Made by a program: the position numbers and the translations under genes
Notes under the pieces: generated by a model
Told to the model about the DNA's origin: nothing
The model's input: only the letters and a program-made list of their open reading frames with translations
Databases searched by the model: none
Assembly: GCA_902781315.1 (NCBI GenBank)
Contig: CACZIT010000010.1
Span: 62,001 to 126,000 of the forward strand
Direction: 5' to 3'
DNA from: an uncultured Prevotellaceae bacterium
GTDB lineage: Bacteria > Bacteroidota > Bacteroidia > Bacteroidales > Bacteroidaceae
DNA length: 64,000 nucleotides
Shown: positions 9,116 to 17,346 of the stretch, piece after piece
Numbering within the stretch: position 1 is the stretch's first letter
Layout of the letters: each line of letters begins with the position of its first letter

Positions 9116-10630
9116 ATGAGAACAATGAGAAAGAATTTTCTAAGTGTTGGCCTGGCCGCCATGAGCCTGTGTGTCGTGGGTTGCTCGACTGCAGGCGAGG
9201 ATGTTTCATACGAGGGTTACAAATTGTACTCTTTAGCTGATAACGACATGATAGAAATGCCGGAAGCCGGGGGCGACAAGTTTGAAGACTTTACCGACAA
9301 CCCATTTGTGAAGACATCGAAAGAGCCCGTTTCCACCTTCTCCGTCGATGCCGACGGAGCCTCGTATGCCATCATGCGACGCCATCTGGCTGACGGCTAT
9401 AACATAGCACCTGCCAGCGTGCGCATCGAGGAGTTCTTGAACTATTTCACATTCAACTACGCATCGCCGAAGGGCGATGAAAGCGTGGCTATCAATGCCG
9501 AGGTGGGCGACTGCCCCTGGAACCCTAATCATCATCTGCTGCGGTTGGGCATCAAAGGAAGAGAGCTGACTACTTCCGAAATGCCGCGCGCCAACTTCGT
9601 GTTTCTCGTCGATGTGTCAGGTTCGATGGCCAGCAGCGACAAACTGGATTTGTTGAAGAGAGGACTGACGGAATTGCTCTACCAACTGAATCCCGATGAC
9701 CGCATCTCACTCATCACCTATAGCGGAGAGGTGAAAAAGCTGTTGGAATCGACGTCTGTCCGTAATGCAGATAAAATCAAGAAGGCTATCAGCAAGCTGA
9801 ACGCCGATGGATGTACAGCAGGCGGTAAGGCGTTGAAGATGGCCTACGAAGAGGCTTTGGCGAATTACGACCCCAAATGCAACAACCGGGTCGTCATGGG
9901 CACCGACGGCGACTTCAACGTGGGCGTTACCAACACGGATGAACTGGTGGAGATGGTAGAGAGCTACGCCCGCAAAGGCATCTATATGACCTGTCTGGGC
10001 TTTGGGTTAGGCAATCTCAACGATGCCATGATGGAAAAGATCAGTAATTCGGGCAACGGCACCTATCACTACATCGACTGCGAGAACGAGATGATGAAGG
10101 TCTTCGTACACGAGCGCAACCAGTTTGTCAGTGTGGCCAACGATTCCAAGTGTCAGGTGAGTTTCAACCCTGATGTAGTCAGCGAATATCGCCTCATCGG
10201 TTACGAAAACCGAGTGATGAGCAAAGAAGACTTCGAGAACGACAAAAAGGACGCAGGCGAGATTGGCGCCGGACAGACCATCACCGCTCTTTACGAGATC
10301 GTGCTCAAGGACGACAAACCGGAAGGATTTGCCAACCAATCTTTCTTCACCTTTGACTTTCGCTACAAGAAGACGCTCGACGGCCCTAGCCGCCCACTGC
10401 AACTGAAGATGGATGCGGGAAGAATCTTCGAAAAGTACGAACGTCCCGACGACTTCTACTTCGCTGCCGGCGTAGCCGCCTACGGAATGATTCTACGCGA
10501 TTCGCCCTACAAGGGTGATGCCAGCATCGAGATGGCGAAGAAGCTGGTGAAACAAGGACTGAGTTTCGACCCTAACGGCTATCGCGCTGAACTACTGAAG
10601 ATCATGGAGATCCCAAAGAATGACAAATAG
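9116..10630 (+). CDS. YfbK-like von Willebrand factor type A lipoprotein
   Basis: A 504-residue lipoprotein (lipobox CVVGC, Cys23). Residues 60-150 form the YfbK-type N-terminal domain. Residues 160-335 form a VWA domain with the MIDAS motif DVSGSM (166-171) and later TYSGE and GTDGDFNVG. The remainder resembles the C-terminal DUF3520-type domain, ending at LDPNGYR-like FDPNGYRAELL. VWA domains of this type bind divalent metal and mediate protein contacts at the envelope; the ligand is unknown. A second ATG at 9125 (MRKN) is an equally good start. A hairpin terminator follows at 10648-10681. Confidence 0.88.
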   Translation: MRTMRKNFLSVGLAAMSLCVVGCSTAGEDVSYEGYKLYSLADNDMIEMPEAGGDKFEDFTDNPFVKTSKEPVSTFSVDADGASYAIMRRHLADGYNIAPASVRIEEFLNYFTFNYASPKGDESVAINAEVGDCPWNPNHHLLRLGIKGRELTTSEMPRANFVFLVDVSGSMASSDKLDLLKRGLTELLYQLNPDDRISLITYSGEVKKLLESTSVRNADKIKKAISKLNADGCTAGGKALKMAYEEALANYDPKCNNRVVMGTDGDFNVGVTNTDELVEMVESYARKGIYMTCLGFGLGNLNDAMMEKISNSGNGTYHYIDCENEMMKVFVHERNQFVSVANDSKCQVSFNPDVVSEYRLIGYENRVMSKEDFENDKKDAGEIGAGQTITALYEIVLKDDKPEGFANQSFFTFDFRYKKTLDGPSRPLQLKMDAGRIFEKYERPDDFYFAAGVAAYGMILRDSPYKGDASIEMAKKLVKQGLSFDPNGYRAELLKIMEIPKNDK

Positions 10631-10647
10631 TCGGAGGGCAAAAGCAA

Positions 10648-10681
10648 AAGGTGGGCGAAGGAACAAACCTTCGCCCACCTT
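10648..10681. terminator. Bidirectional terminator between convergent genes
   Basis: A perfect 14-bp stem (AAGGTGGGCGAAGG, 10648-10661, with 10668-10681) and 6-nt loop lie between the VWA gene (plus) and carboxynorspermidine synthase (minus), flanked by A- and T-rich ends. Confidence 0.8.
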
Positions 10682-10703
10682 TGTGTTTATATGTATCAGA
10701 TTA

Positions 10704-11945
10704 TTACAATTCGAGGTCGCCATCGTGGATTTCGTGCCAGGGCAGACCCTGCTTGTTGAGCTGTTCCATGAACGGATCGGGATCGAACTCTTCGACGTTG
10801 AAGACGCCCGGCTTCTTCCAGATGCCCTTGCAGAACATCATTGCACCAATCATGGCGGGCACGCCGGTGGTGTAGCTGACGCCCTGCATGCCGGTCTCCT
10901 CGTAGGCAGCGCGGTGCGAGCAGTTGTTGTAGATGTAGTAGGTGTGCTCCTGGCCGTCGTTGCCGATACCGCGGATGCGGCAGCCGATGGAGGTCTGGCC
11001 TTCGTAGTTCTCGCCGAGGTCCTGCGGGTTGGGCAGCACGGCCTTGAGGAACTGCAGCGGCACAATCTTCACCTTCGCAGTCTTGCCCGAGCCGTCGGCC
11101 AGCGGAGCCTCGTACTCCACTTCGTCAATGCGGCTCATGCCGATGTTCTGGATCACCTCGAGGTGCTTCAGGTACTGCTGGCCGAAGGTCATCCAGAAGC
11201 GGGCGCGGCGGATGGTGGGATAGTTGATGACGAGCGACTCGATTTCCTCGTGGTGCAGCAGATAGCTGTCGCGCGGACCAATCTCGGGATAGGTCAGGTC
11301 CTTGTGAATCTCCAGCGGCTCGGTCTCCACCCACTGACCGTTTTCCCAGTAGAGACCCTTCTGCGTGATCTCACGGATGTTGATCTCGGGGTTGAAGTTG
11401 GTGGCGAACGCCTTGTGGTGGTCGCCGGCGTTGCAGTCGACGATGTCGAGATACTGAATCTCCTTGAAGTGGTGCTTGGCTGCGTAGGCGGTGAAGATGC
11501 TCGTCACGCCCGGGTCGAAGCCGCAGCCGAGGATGGCGGTCAGGCCGGCCTCGCGGAAGCGGTCGCGATAGGCCCACTGCCAGGAGTATTCGAAGTGAGC
11601 CTCGTCCTTCGGCTCATAGTTGGCCGTGTCGAGGTAGTTGCAGCCGCATGCCAGGCATGCCTCCATGATGGTGAGGTCCTGATAGGGCAGGGCGAGGTTG
11701 ATGACCAACTCGGGCTTGTAGTCGGAGAAGAGAGCCTTCAGCTGTTCCACGTCGTCGGCATCGACCTGAGCTGTCTGGATGGGCATGGTGTAGCCCTTCT
11801 TGTGGATAGCCTCGACGAGTGCGTCGCACTTTGCCTTGCGGCGCGAAGCAATCATGAATTCGGTAAACACGTCGGCGTTCTGCACAATCTTGTAGGCAGC
11901 CACCGTGGCGACGCCTCCGGCGCCAATCATTAGTACTTTGCTCAT
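10704..11945 (-). CDS. Carboxynorspermidine synthase (saccharopine dehydrogenase family)
   Basis: A 413-residue protein. The N-terminal Rossmann domain starts MIGAGGVATV and has SRRKAKCD for the NADP phosphate. The sequence follows Vibrio carboxynorspermidine dehydrogenase closely from memory: LGCGFDPGVTS, NAGDHHKAFATNF, YNN.(S/A)H.AAYEE, ISYTTGVPA-like VSYTTGVPAMIGA and a terminal FDPDPF block. The family reductively condenses a diamine with aspartate semialdehyde in an alternative (nor)spermidine pathway; the decarboxylase partner is not in this window. It lies alone between the VWA gene and the hypothetical at 12013. True saccharopine dehydrogenase is less likely because of the conserved C-terminal block. 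Confidence 0.85.
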   Translation of the reverse strand: MSKVLMIGAGGVATVAAYKIVQNADVFTEFMIASRRKAKCDALVEAIHKKGYTMPIQTAQVDADDVEQLKALFSDYKPELVINLALPYQDLTIMEACLACGCNYLDTANYEPKDEAHFEYSWQWAYRDRFREAGLTAILGCGFDPGVTSIFTAYAAKHHFKEIQYLDIVDCNAGDHHKAFATNFNPEINIREITQKGLYWENGQWVETEPLEIHKDLTYPEIGPRDSYLLHHEEIESLVINYPTIRRARFWMTFGQQYLKHLEVIQNIGMSRIDEVEYEAPLADGSGKTAKVKIVPLQFLKAVLPNPQDLGENYEGQTSIGCRIRGIGNDGQEHTYYIYNNCSHRAAYEETGMQGVSYTTGVPAMIGAMMFCKGIWKKPGVFNVEEFDPDPFMEQLNKQGLPWHEIHDGDLEL

Positions 11946-12012
11946 GGTGTTATTTTTTTCTTTAAAATTGTTTTATGTAGATTTCGTTTTTTCACATCTC
12001 AGCCCACGCCGT

Positions 12013-12630
12013 TTACCTTTTGAACTCATCACCCCTGATACCGAGTGCTGCCATCAGCGAGTAGCCGAGCATGTCTTGCTGGAATCGTCCTCCAGCCCGA
12101 GGCTCCATCGTGAGGATGGTGACTTGCTTTTGCGATTCTTCGTCTTGCTGGCCGTGGCGGCGGATGGTCTCGCGCAGGTCGTCGTAGAGTGTGACCTCTT
12201 CGGCATTGGGAACGATGACGACGCGCTTCACCTCGGGCTGCGTGAGCACGGTGCCCACGATGTCGAGGAAGAGGTCGTCGCGCTCCACGAGGTTCTCCTC
12301 CACGGGCACGGTGGCCAGCAGGAACTCGCCCAGTCGCTCGTCGCGGAAGGCTTGGCCGTTGAGGTCGTTGTCGAAGTGGGCAGGGCGGAAGTTGTCCAGC
12401 TGAGCCTTCTGCTTGCTGTGGAGCAGCACGGCCTGCGTCGTGCCCTGTGCCGACACGCCCCCGTCGAGGGCTGCACAGACGAGCCACGTGCTGAGGTCGG
12501 CCTGCGGAATGCGCCGCTCGAGCATGCGCTCGAAGTTCACTGTGAGGTCGAAAGCCACGCGGTCGATGTAGTCAGCATCGGCAATGATGACGTTCTCGCT
12601 CCAAGGCATGTGTTGAAATTGTGTATTCAT
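12013..12630 (-). CDS. Conserved Bacteroidales protein of unknown function
   Basis: A 205-residue protein starting at MNTQFQ (12630). Residues 14-35 read VIIADADYIDRVAFDLTVNF, followed by an alpha/beta protein with RVVIVPNAEEVTLYDDL and a C-terminal GYSLMAALGIRGDEFKR. I recognise it as a conserved hypothetical of this order (possibly DUF6621) without known function. No signal peptide, so it is cytoplasmic. The closer promoter ends only 5 nt before this ATG, so either the mRNA is leaderless or translation begins at MPWSENV (ATG 12609). Two promoter-bearing repeat copies lie upstream. Confidence 0.75.
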   Translation of the reverse strand: MNTQFQHMPWSENVIIADADYIDRVAFDLTVNFERMLERRIPQADLSTWLVCAALDGGVSAQGTTQAVLLHSKQKAQLDNFRPAHFDNDLNGQAFRDERLGEFLLATVPVEENLVERDDLFLDIVGTVLTQPEVKRVVIVPNAEEVTLYDDLRETIRRHGQQDEESQKQVTILTMEPRAGGRFQQDMLGYSLMAALGIRGDEFKR

Positions 12631-12635
12631 TGATG

Positions 12636-12667
12636 CAAAGATACGAATAAGTGAGAGAAAAACCAAA
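12636..12667 (-). promoter_or_regulatory. Proximal promoter of 12013-12630
   Basis: Minus strand TTTG (12667-12664), 20 bp, TATCTTTG (12643-12636). It lies within the proximal copy of the 26-bp direct repeat. Confidence 0.8.
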
Positions 12668-12708
12668 ATTTTTTTTGATTTTTTTCCGCGCTCGGCGACG
12701 AAGGAGAC

Positions 12709-12735
12709 GCTTTCGGAACGAAGTGGAGAAAGAAC
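12709..12735 (+). repeat. Leader-type block (GCTTTCG...GGAGAAAGAAC), rhaD side
   Basis: One of six related blocks. Here it reads GCTTTCGGAACGAAGTGG then AGAAAGAAC, 125 bp before the rhaD ATG and in the same orientation. It lies upstream of the rhaD promoter at 12807, so in this case it would not be in the rhaD mRNA. Confidence 0.6.
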
Positions 12736-12756
12736 GGAAGTATTTTCGACGAACGT

Positions 12757-12788
12757 CAAAGTTACGAATAAGTGAGAGAAAAACCAAA
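12757..12788 (-). promoter_or_regulatory. Distal promoter of 12013-12630
   Basis: Minus strand TTTG (12788-12785), 20 bp, TAACTTTG (12764-12757). The spacer is identical to that of the proximal promoter, showing that the pair arose by duplication. Confidence 0.75.
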
Positions 12789-12806
12789 TAAAAAAAGTAA
12801 AAATTC

Positions 12807-12837
12807 TTTGTTTTTCGCTCTTTTTGCATTATCTTTG
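12807..12837 (+). promoter_or_regulatory. rhaD promoter
   Basis: TTTG (12807-12810), 19 bp, TATCTTTG (12830-12837), a perfect consensus 23 bp before the rhaD ATG. Confidence 0.85.
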
Positions 12838-12860
12838 TCCCCGATTAAAACTAATTTACT

Positions 12861-13667
12861 ATGAGTATACTTGAAGGAAGACCGGCTCTGAAGGCCGAAA
12901 TCATGAAAATAGCCGAGGTGGCCGGCTACCTGTGGCAGAACGGTTGGGCCGAGCGCAACGGCGGTAATATCACCGTGAACGTAACTGATTTGGTGGACGA
13001 CGAGATACGGCAGATGCCCGCGCTGAGCGAGGTGAAGCCTATCGGCGTGACGCTGCCGCAACTGCGGGGCTGCTATTTCTACTGCAAGGGCACCGGCAAG
13101 CGCATGCGCGACCTGGCCCGTTGGCCGATGCAGAACGGATCGGTGATCCGCATCCAGGACGACTGTGCCAGCTATGTGATTATTGCTGACGAGGTGGTGA
13201 TGCCGACGAGCGAGCTGCCGAGCCATCTGAGCGTGCATGCACGGCTCATCGAGACAGGGTCGCCCTATCGCGCCACCGTGCATACCCATCCGATAGAACT
13301 CGTGGCCATGAGCCACAACCCGAAGTTCCTGGGTAAGGACGTGCTGACGCGCATCCTGTGGTCGATGATTCCCGAGACAAAGGCGTTCTGCCCGCTGGGC
13401 CTGGGCATCGTGCCCTACACGCTGCCTGGCTCGAACGAACTGGCCGACGCCACGCTGAAGGAACTGGAGGAGTACGACGTTGTGATGTGGGAGAAGCATG
13501 GCGTGTTTGCCAAGGGCTTGGACGTGATGGATGCCTTCGACCAGATTGACGTGCTGTCGAAGTCGGCCAAGATATACATCGCTGCTCGCCAGATGGGCTT
13601 CGAACCCGAAGGCATGAGCGATGAGCAGATGAAGGAAATGACGCGAGCGTTTCATTTGCCAAGGTAA
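12861..13667 (+). CDS. rhaD: L-rhamnulose-1-phosphate aldolase
   Basis: A 268-residue class II (zinc) aldolase that cleaves L-rhamnulose 1-phosphate to dihydroxyacetone phosphate and L-lactaldehyde, the last step of rhamnose breakdown encoded here. The zinc ligands HTHP (141-144) and His213 in EKHGV, and the catalytic acid Glu118 in TSELP, align with E. coli RhaD. The length is normal. It is divergent from 12013-12630 and transcribed opposite to rhaB and rhaA downstream. Its stop codon lies inside a repeat word (AAGGTAACAAGGGACCAC) that also follows other genes in the window. Confidence 0.95.
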   Translation: MSILEGRPALKAEIMKIAEVAGYLWQNGWAERNGGNITVNVTDLVDDEIRQMPALSEVKPIGVTLPQLRGCYFYCKGTGKRMRDLARWPMQNGSVIRIQDDCASYVIIADEVVMPTSELPSHLSVHARLIETGSPYRATVHTHPIELVAMSHNPKFLGKDVLTRILWSMIPETKAFCPLGLGIVPYTLPGSNELADATLKELEEYDVVMWEKHGVFAKGLDVMDAFDQIDVLSKSAKIYIAARQMGFEPEGMSDEQMKEMTRAFHLPR

Positions 13668-13735
13668 CAAGGGACCACGAGCTTGCTCGCTTTCGTAGCG
13701 TAGCGGAGAAAGAACAAGGTTACAAGGTAACGAGA
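13662..13735 (+). repeat. Composite repeat: stop-codon word plus leader-type block
   Basis: The word GGTAACAAGGGACCAC supplies the rhaD stop. The 27-nt block GCTTTCGTAGCGTAGCGGAG then AAAGAAC (13689-13715) and an AAGGTTACAAGGTAACGAG tail follow. The same order occurs at 54541-54662. The block ends 49 nt before the next ATG (13765). Confidence 0.75.
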
Positions 13736-13764
13736 ATATCAATCAACAACAAAAGAACGAAACA

Positions 13765-14238
13765 ATGAAGAAAACATTATTGAAGATGGCTGCCATCGCA
13801 GTGATGGCCGTCATGGGAGCACAGGTGGCCCAGGCTCAGGCCGTGGTGGTTGATCCCAACGCAAAGGTTGTGAAGGACGAAGCTCAGAAGAAAGCTGAGG
13901 CCGAAGCACTGAAGGCTCAGAAGAAACAGGAGAAGGCTGCTGCCCAGGCTCAGAAGGATGCCAAGAAGGCAGAGAAGGAAGCCAAGGCTCGCGAGAAGGC
14001 TGCCAAGAAAAAGCAGCAGGAGATTGCCAAGCGCGAGAAGGCTAACCAGGCAGCCAAGAAGGCAACCCGCGATGCCGAAAAGGCTCGCGAGAAGGCTGCC
14101 AAGGCTGCCGAGAAGGCTGCTGCCAACGAGACCGACCTGAAGGCAAAGGCCAAGGCGCTGAAGGCTGAGGCTGCTGCCCTGAAGGCTCAGGACAAAGCCA
14201 ACAAGGCTGCCGAGAAGGCTGCAAAACTGAATAAGTAG
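13765..14238 (+). CDS. Exported Ala/Lys/Glu-rich coiled-coil protein
   Basis: A 157-residue protein. The signal peptide spans about residues 1-25 (ends QVAQAQA). The mature part is almost wholly Ala, Lys, Glu and Gln in heptad-like order (KAEKEAKAREKAAKKKQQE), predicting one long charged helix or coiled coil in the periplasm. Function unknown; histone-like or envelope-spacer roles would be guesses. It follows rhaD after a repeat block without a visible promoter. A strong terminator lies at 14263-14298. The low complexity means database similarity will be misleading. Confidence 0.8.
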   Translation: MKKTLLKMAAIAVMAVMGAQVAQAQAVVVDPNAKVVKDEAQKKAEAEALKAQKKQEKAAAQAQKDAKKAEKEAKAREKAAKKKQQEIAKREKANQAAKKATRDAEKAREKAAKAAEKAAANETDLKAKAKALKAEAAALKAQDKANKAAEKAAKLNK

Positions 14239-14262
14239 TTCCCGGCGTTTGAAAAAAAACGG

Positions 14263-14298
14263 AGAAGCCAGGTAGCTGTTTCGAGCTACCTGGCTTCT
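14263..14298. terminator. Terminator between convergent genes
   Basis: A perfect 15-bp stem AGAAGCCAGGTAGCT (14263-14277) pairs with 14284-14298 across a 6-nt loop. T-runs follow on the plus strand and an A-run precedes, so it can serve both strands. Confidence 0.8.
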
Positions 14299-14329
14299 TT
14301 TGTAATTGCATTCAGGAGAATGCCGTCAA

Positions 14330-15712
14330 TCAGATGTCCTCGCCGTAGCGCTCGCGAGTGATTTGCGAGAGCGACTTGCCACGCGTGTTGGGCATGCCCA
14401 GCAGTCCGACGACGAGCGAGATGGCCAGCAACACCACCATGCAGTAGGCGGCAAGCGTAAAGCCTTCGCCGTTTTCGCCGTAGATGTAGGTGAATACCAG
14501 TCCCCAGACGGCCGACAGACCGCGCACGATGAAGAACATCAATCCCTGTGCGCCGGCGCGGAACTTAGCCGGGAACAGCTCTGAGCCCCAGAGTGCATAG
14601 AACACCTGCACGGAGCTGCCGTTGTTGATGCCCCAAAGGATGGTGAAGAGCCAGATGCCGCCAATGGTCGTCACGCCGCCACCAATGATGAGCAGCCATG
14701 CCGTCAGTGCTGCCACGAGGCCGAAGACGTAGAACAGGCGATGGGCCACCTTGTCGACGAAGAACGAGATGAGGAACGTCGTGACAACCACGAACACCCA
14801 ACTGACGCAGCTCAGCATGTTGGCCTGCTCGTTGCTCAGACCGCCTGCCGTCTCGTAGATGTGGGGCATGAAGAATCCCATGACCGATGCCACGAGGTTC
14901 CACGTCAGGTAGATTGTGGCCAGGAAGGCCACCGTCTTCACCGCCACGCGGTTGGTGAAGAGCATCTTGATGTTGTCAACGATGCTGCTGTTGTCGCAGG
15001 TTTTCTGGTGCGTGTACTCCTTGCTCTCCTCAAGTTGCCGCTGCAACGTCCAGGCCACGAAGGCCACGACGAACAGCGTGAAGAACACCACGCGCGACGA
15101 GAATACCTCGACGGCTCCCTGTGCGGCGTCGGCACCGACGATGGCGTGGGCCAGGCTTTCCACAGGTCCGTAGAGCACGCCGCCCGGTGCGAGCAACATA
15201 CCGAAGAACAGAATGAACATCGGACCCAGTCCCCACGACATCTGCGAGATGCAGATATTGCGGCCGCGGTTGTTGACCTCCGACGACTCCGAGATGTACG
15301 TCCACGACGCCGGCACACCGATGCCGACTGAAATGCCTGTGACGAGGAATCCGGCAAGCAGCATCGGATAGTTCATTGACAGCATCACGATCAGCACACC
15401 CGTCATGTAGACCAGCAAGTTGTAGGTGAAGATGAACTTCCGGCCGAACTTGTCGGCAAGGAATCCGCCGATGATGGCTCCGATGGCAGCACCCAGTGCG
15501 TTGGCACTCAGTGCGTTGAGCCATCCCAGGTGCATCTCGCTGAGACCAAGGTAGTTCTGCCACAGCGTGATGCCGCTCGAGCCAGCCACGATGGCGCCGG
15601 CATCGAGGTAGTTGTTGAGCGACACGGCGAGGGTGCTCTTCAAAGACCCACCCCCGTCCCCTCCCGTGAGGGAGGGGCGTTCCTCTTGCGTAATATTGCC
15701 CTTATGATTCAT
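14330..15712 (-). CDS. MFS sugar transporter, probably L-rhamnose uptake
   Basis: A 460-residue major facilitator with 12 hydrophobic segments and the loop motif GGFLADKFGRK typical of the sugar-porter type. It sits in line with rhaA and rhaB on the minus strand, so L-rhamnose is the likely substrate (inference). The known Bacteroides rhamnose permease RhaT belongs to a different family, so this would be a non-orthologous replacement. The ATG overlaps the stop of the DUF559 remnant (ATGA). Residues 12-23 (RPSLTGGDGGGS) are encoded by a palindromic repeat element inserted in frame before the first membrane segment. Confidence 0.85.
   Translation of the reverse strand: MNHKGNITQEERPSLTGGDGGGSLKSTLAVSLNNYLDAGAIVAGSSGITLWQNYLGLSEMHLGWLNALSANALGAAIGAIIGGFLADKFGRKFIFTYNLLVYMTGVLIVMLSMNYPMLLAGFLVTGISVGIGVPASWTYISESSEVNNRGRNICISQMSWGLGPMFILFFGMLLAPGGVLYGPVESLAHAIVGADAAQGAVEVFSSRVVFFTLFVVAFVAWTLQRQLEESKEYTHQKTCDNSSIVDNIKMLFTNRVAVKTVAFLATIYLTWNLVASVMGFFMPHIYETAGGLSNEQANMLSCVSWVFVVVTTFLISFFVDKVAHRLFYVFGLVAALTAWLLIIGGGVTTIGGIWLFTILWGINNGSSVQVFYALWGSELFPAKFRAGAQGLMFFIVRGLSAVWGLVFTYIYGENGEGFTLAAYCMVVLLAISLVVGLLGMPNTRGKSLSQITRERYGEDI
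15641..15679. repeat. Palindromic element translated in the MFS N-terminus
   Basis: Plus strand AAAGACCCACCCCCGTCC then CCTCCCGTGAGGGAGGGG. Read on the minus strand it encodes PSLTGGDGGGS in the transporter. It is the same element as at 16030, 22394, 22594, 27798 and 48199. Confidence 0.85.
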
Positions 15713-15966
15713 TTTAAAAGATTAGTTTGAATGGTTTTTACGACATTTCCAATAGAATTGACAATTTCATCATTGCTGAAGCGTATGATGTGAAACCCCA
15801 ATCGCTCAAGCCTGAGGGTGCGGTTCTCGTCATATTCTAGGGCTTTACCACGTATTTGTTCCCATAGCACAGCTTCAGCGAGGGTCGGCATGAGCCTGTT
15901 CTTGCGTGCGAACTCTTTTAAGATATCATAGCGATCAGGGGCAGCCCATTTCAAATCCTCAATCAT
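15709..15966 (-). pseudogene. DUF559 endonuclease-like remnant with core deleted
   Basis: An 85-codon open frame. Residues 1-43 (start MIEDLKWAAPDRYDILKEFA, with LMPTLAEAVLWEQIRGKAL) match the N-terminal part of DUF559 proteins, and EYDENRTLRLERLGFHIIRF matches their C-terminal part. The roughly 40 residues that normally lie between them, which carry the catalytic Asp/Glu core of this restriction-endonuclease-like fold (from memory, RRQHIIGDYIVDFV...EVDG), are absent, so the product cannot be an active nuclease. The deletion is in frame. Its stop overlaps the MFS start by ATGA, so the remnant may persist because of translational coupling. Confidence 0.75.
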
Positions 15967-16029
15967 CTTTCTGATAATTCTTGTTTCATTTCAAACATCG
16001 TCTTGTTGATTATTCGTTTCTCCCAGCCG

Positions 16030-16066
16030 CTCCCCTCCCTTTCGGGAGGGGTCGGGGGTGGGTCTT
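16030..16066. repeat. Palindromic element abutting the rhaA stop codon
   Basis: On the minus strand it reads AAGACCCACCCCCGACCCCT then CCCGAAAGGGAGGGGAG, starting 1-2 nt after the rhaA TGA. The same junction (TGA then AAGACCCACCCCC) occurs after the ATPase gene at 22391. Confidence 0.85.
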
Positions 16067-16067
16067 C

Positions 16068-17318
16068 TCACCTCTTGCTCGTTACGTTCTTCTCATATTC
16101 CTGAATGCACCTAATGAACTCCTCGCCTACGGGCACGTTGTTCTTCAGGTTGAAGTAGTCGTAGACGGCACCGAACGGCATCGACTTGGCCTCTTCCATC
16201 AGGGCGAGACGCTCGAAGTACTGGCCGTTGTCCTCATACTCGCGCAGCATTTCCTTGGGCTCCAGCATGGCCTGCAGGATGCACTTCTGCGTGGCGCGCG
16301 TGCCGATGATGTAGGCACCGATACGGTTGATCGAGGCGTCGAAATAGTCCAGTCCCACATGGGCGCGGTCGAGGGCATCGCAGCGCACGAGTTCCTTGAA
16401 GAGGTCCAGTGTCTGGTCGTTCATGATGGTCACGTGGTCGCTGTCCCAACGCACGGGGCGCGAGACGTGGAGCATCAGCTCAGGCACGTACATGAGCAGT
16501 GTCGACACGAAGTCGGAGACGTTCTCCGTCTGTTCGTAGTGGCCGGTGTCCAGCGTGTACATCTGCTTGCGGGTGGCGCAGTAGGCGGTGTAGAAGTCGT
16601 GCGAGCCTACGGTGTAGCTCTCCAGTCCGATGCCGAACAGTTTAGCCTCGAAGCAGTTCTTCACGCCGTCGAGCTTCTCTTCCATGATTTCGTCGAGCGA
16701 GGCGGCAAGGATTTCGCGATACTTCTTGCGCTGCACAGGCATGTCCTTCGAACCGTCGTGCACCCAGATGTTCATGATGCAGGGGTCGCCCTGCGCCTTA
16801 CCCATGGCGTCGGCGATGCGTCGGCAGCGCTTCGTGTGCTCAATCCAGAAGTCGCGGATGCCCTTGTCGGGGTTCGACAGCGTCAGGCTGCCGCTCTTCG
16901 GATGCGAGAACGAGGTCGAGTTGAAGTCCAGCATCATGTTGTTTTCCTTGGCCCACTGCATCCAGCTCTCGAAGTGCTTCACTTCCACTTGGTCGCGGTC
17001 GACAAACTTTCCGCCGAAGTCACCGTAGATTTCGTGCAGGTTCAGGCGGTGGTTGCCGGCCAGCAGCGTCTTCACAAACTCGATGTCCTGTCGCACCTCG
17101 TCGATGTTGCGGGCGCGGCCGGGATAATTGCCTGTGGTCTGAATGCCGCCACTGAGGGCATCGTTGCGCTCGAAGCCCACCACGTCGTCTGTCTGCCAGC
17201 AGTGGAGCGAGATTTGTTGCTTCTGTAACTGTTTCAGGACGGCGTCGGTGTCGACGCCAATGGCTGCGTAGCGCTCGCGGGCTACGGCATAAGCTTTTTC
17301 AATCAGATCTGCTTTCAT
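16068..17318 (-). CDS. rhaA: L-rhamnose isomerase
   Basis: A 416-residue TIM-barrel isomerase converting L-rhamnose to L-rhamnulose, the first step of the pathway. The length and sequence are typical (QISLHCWQTDDVVGFE near the N-terminus, HEIYGDFGG, TSFSHPKSGSLTLSNPD, KLFGIGLESYTVGSHDFYTAY, DTGHYEQTENVSDFVS). Metal-binding residues lie in these His/Asp/Glu segments. It is 28 bp downstream of rhaB and almost certainly in one operon with it. The stop codon is immediately followed by a palindromic element. Confidence 0.96.
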   Translation of the reverse strand: MKADLIEKAYAVARERYAAIGVDTDAVLKQLQKQQISLHCWQTDDVVGFERNDALSGGIQTTGNYPGRARNIDEVRQDIEFVKTLLAGNHRLNLHEIYGDFGGKFVDRDQVEVKHFESWMQWAKENNMMLDFNSTSFSHPKSGSLTLSNPDKGIRDFWIEHTKRCRRIADAMGKAQGDPCIMNIWVHDGSKDMPVQRKKYREILAASLDEIMEEKLDGVKNCFEAKLFGIGLESYTVGSHDFYTAYCATRKQMYTLDTGHYEQTENVSDFVSTLLMYVPELMLHVSRPVRWDSDHVTIMNDQTLDLFKELVRCDALDRAHVGLDYFDASINRIGAYIIGTRATQKCILQAMLEPKEMLREYEDNGQYFERLALMEEAKSMPFGAVYDYFNLKNNVPVGEEFIRCIQEYEKNVTSKR

Positions 17319-17346
17319 TTGATTTCTTTTTATGTTTATAGACTTT

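Larger units (their letters stand above)
12642..12788. repeat. Duplicated promoter-bearing repeat
   Basis: The 26-bp sequence TACGAATAAGTGAGAGAAAA plus ACCAAA occurs at 12642-12667 and 12763-12788. Each copy supplies the -33 box and spacer of a promoter on the minus strand. Between them lies the leader-type block ending GGAGAAAGAAC (12709-12735, plus orientation). The repeat is homologous to the one at 3954-4122. Confidence 0.85.

Noticed and set aside
10620-11933. 437-codon plus-strand ORF opposite carboxynorspermidine synthase
   Set aside because: Antisense shadow produced by GC-rich codons; composition is Val/Leu/His/Asp-rich without domain logic, and the minus-strand gene has clear motifs.
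15981-17228. 415-codon plus-strand ORF opposite rhaA
   Set aside because: Antisense shadow of a well-conserved isomerase.
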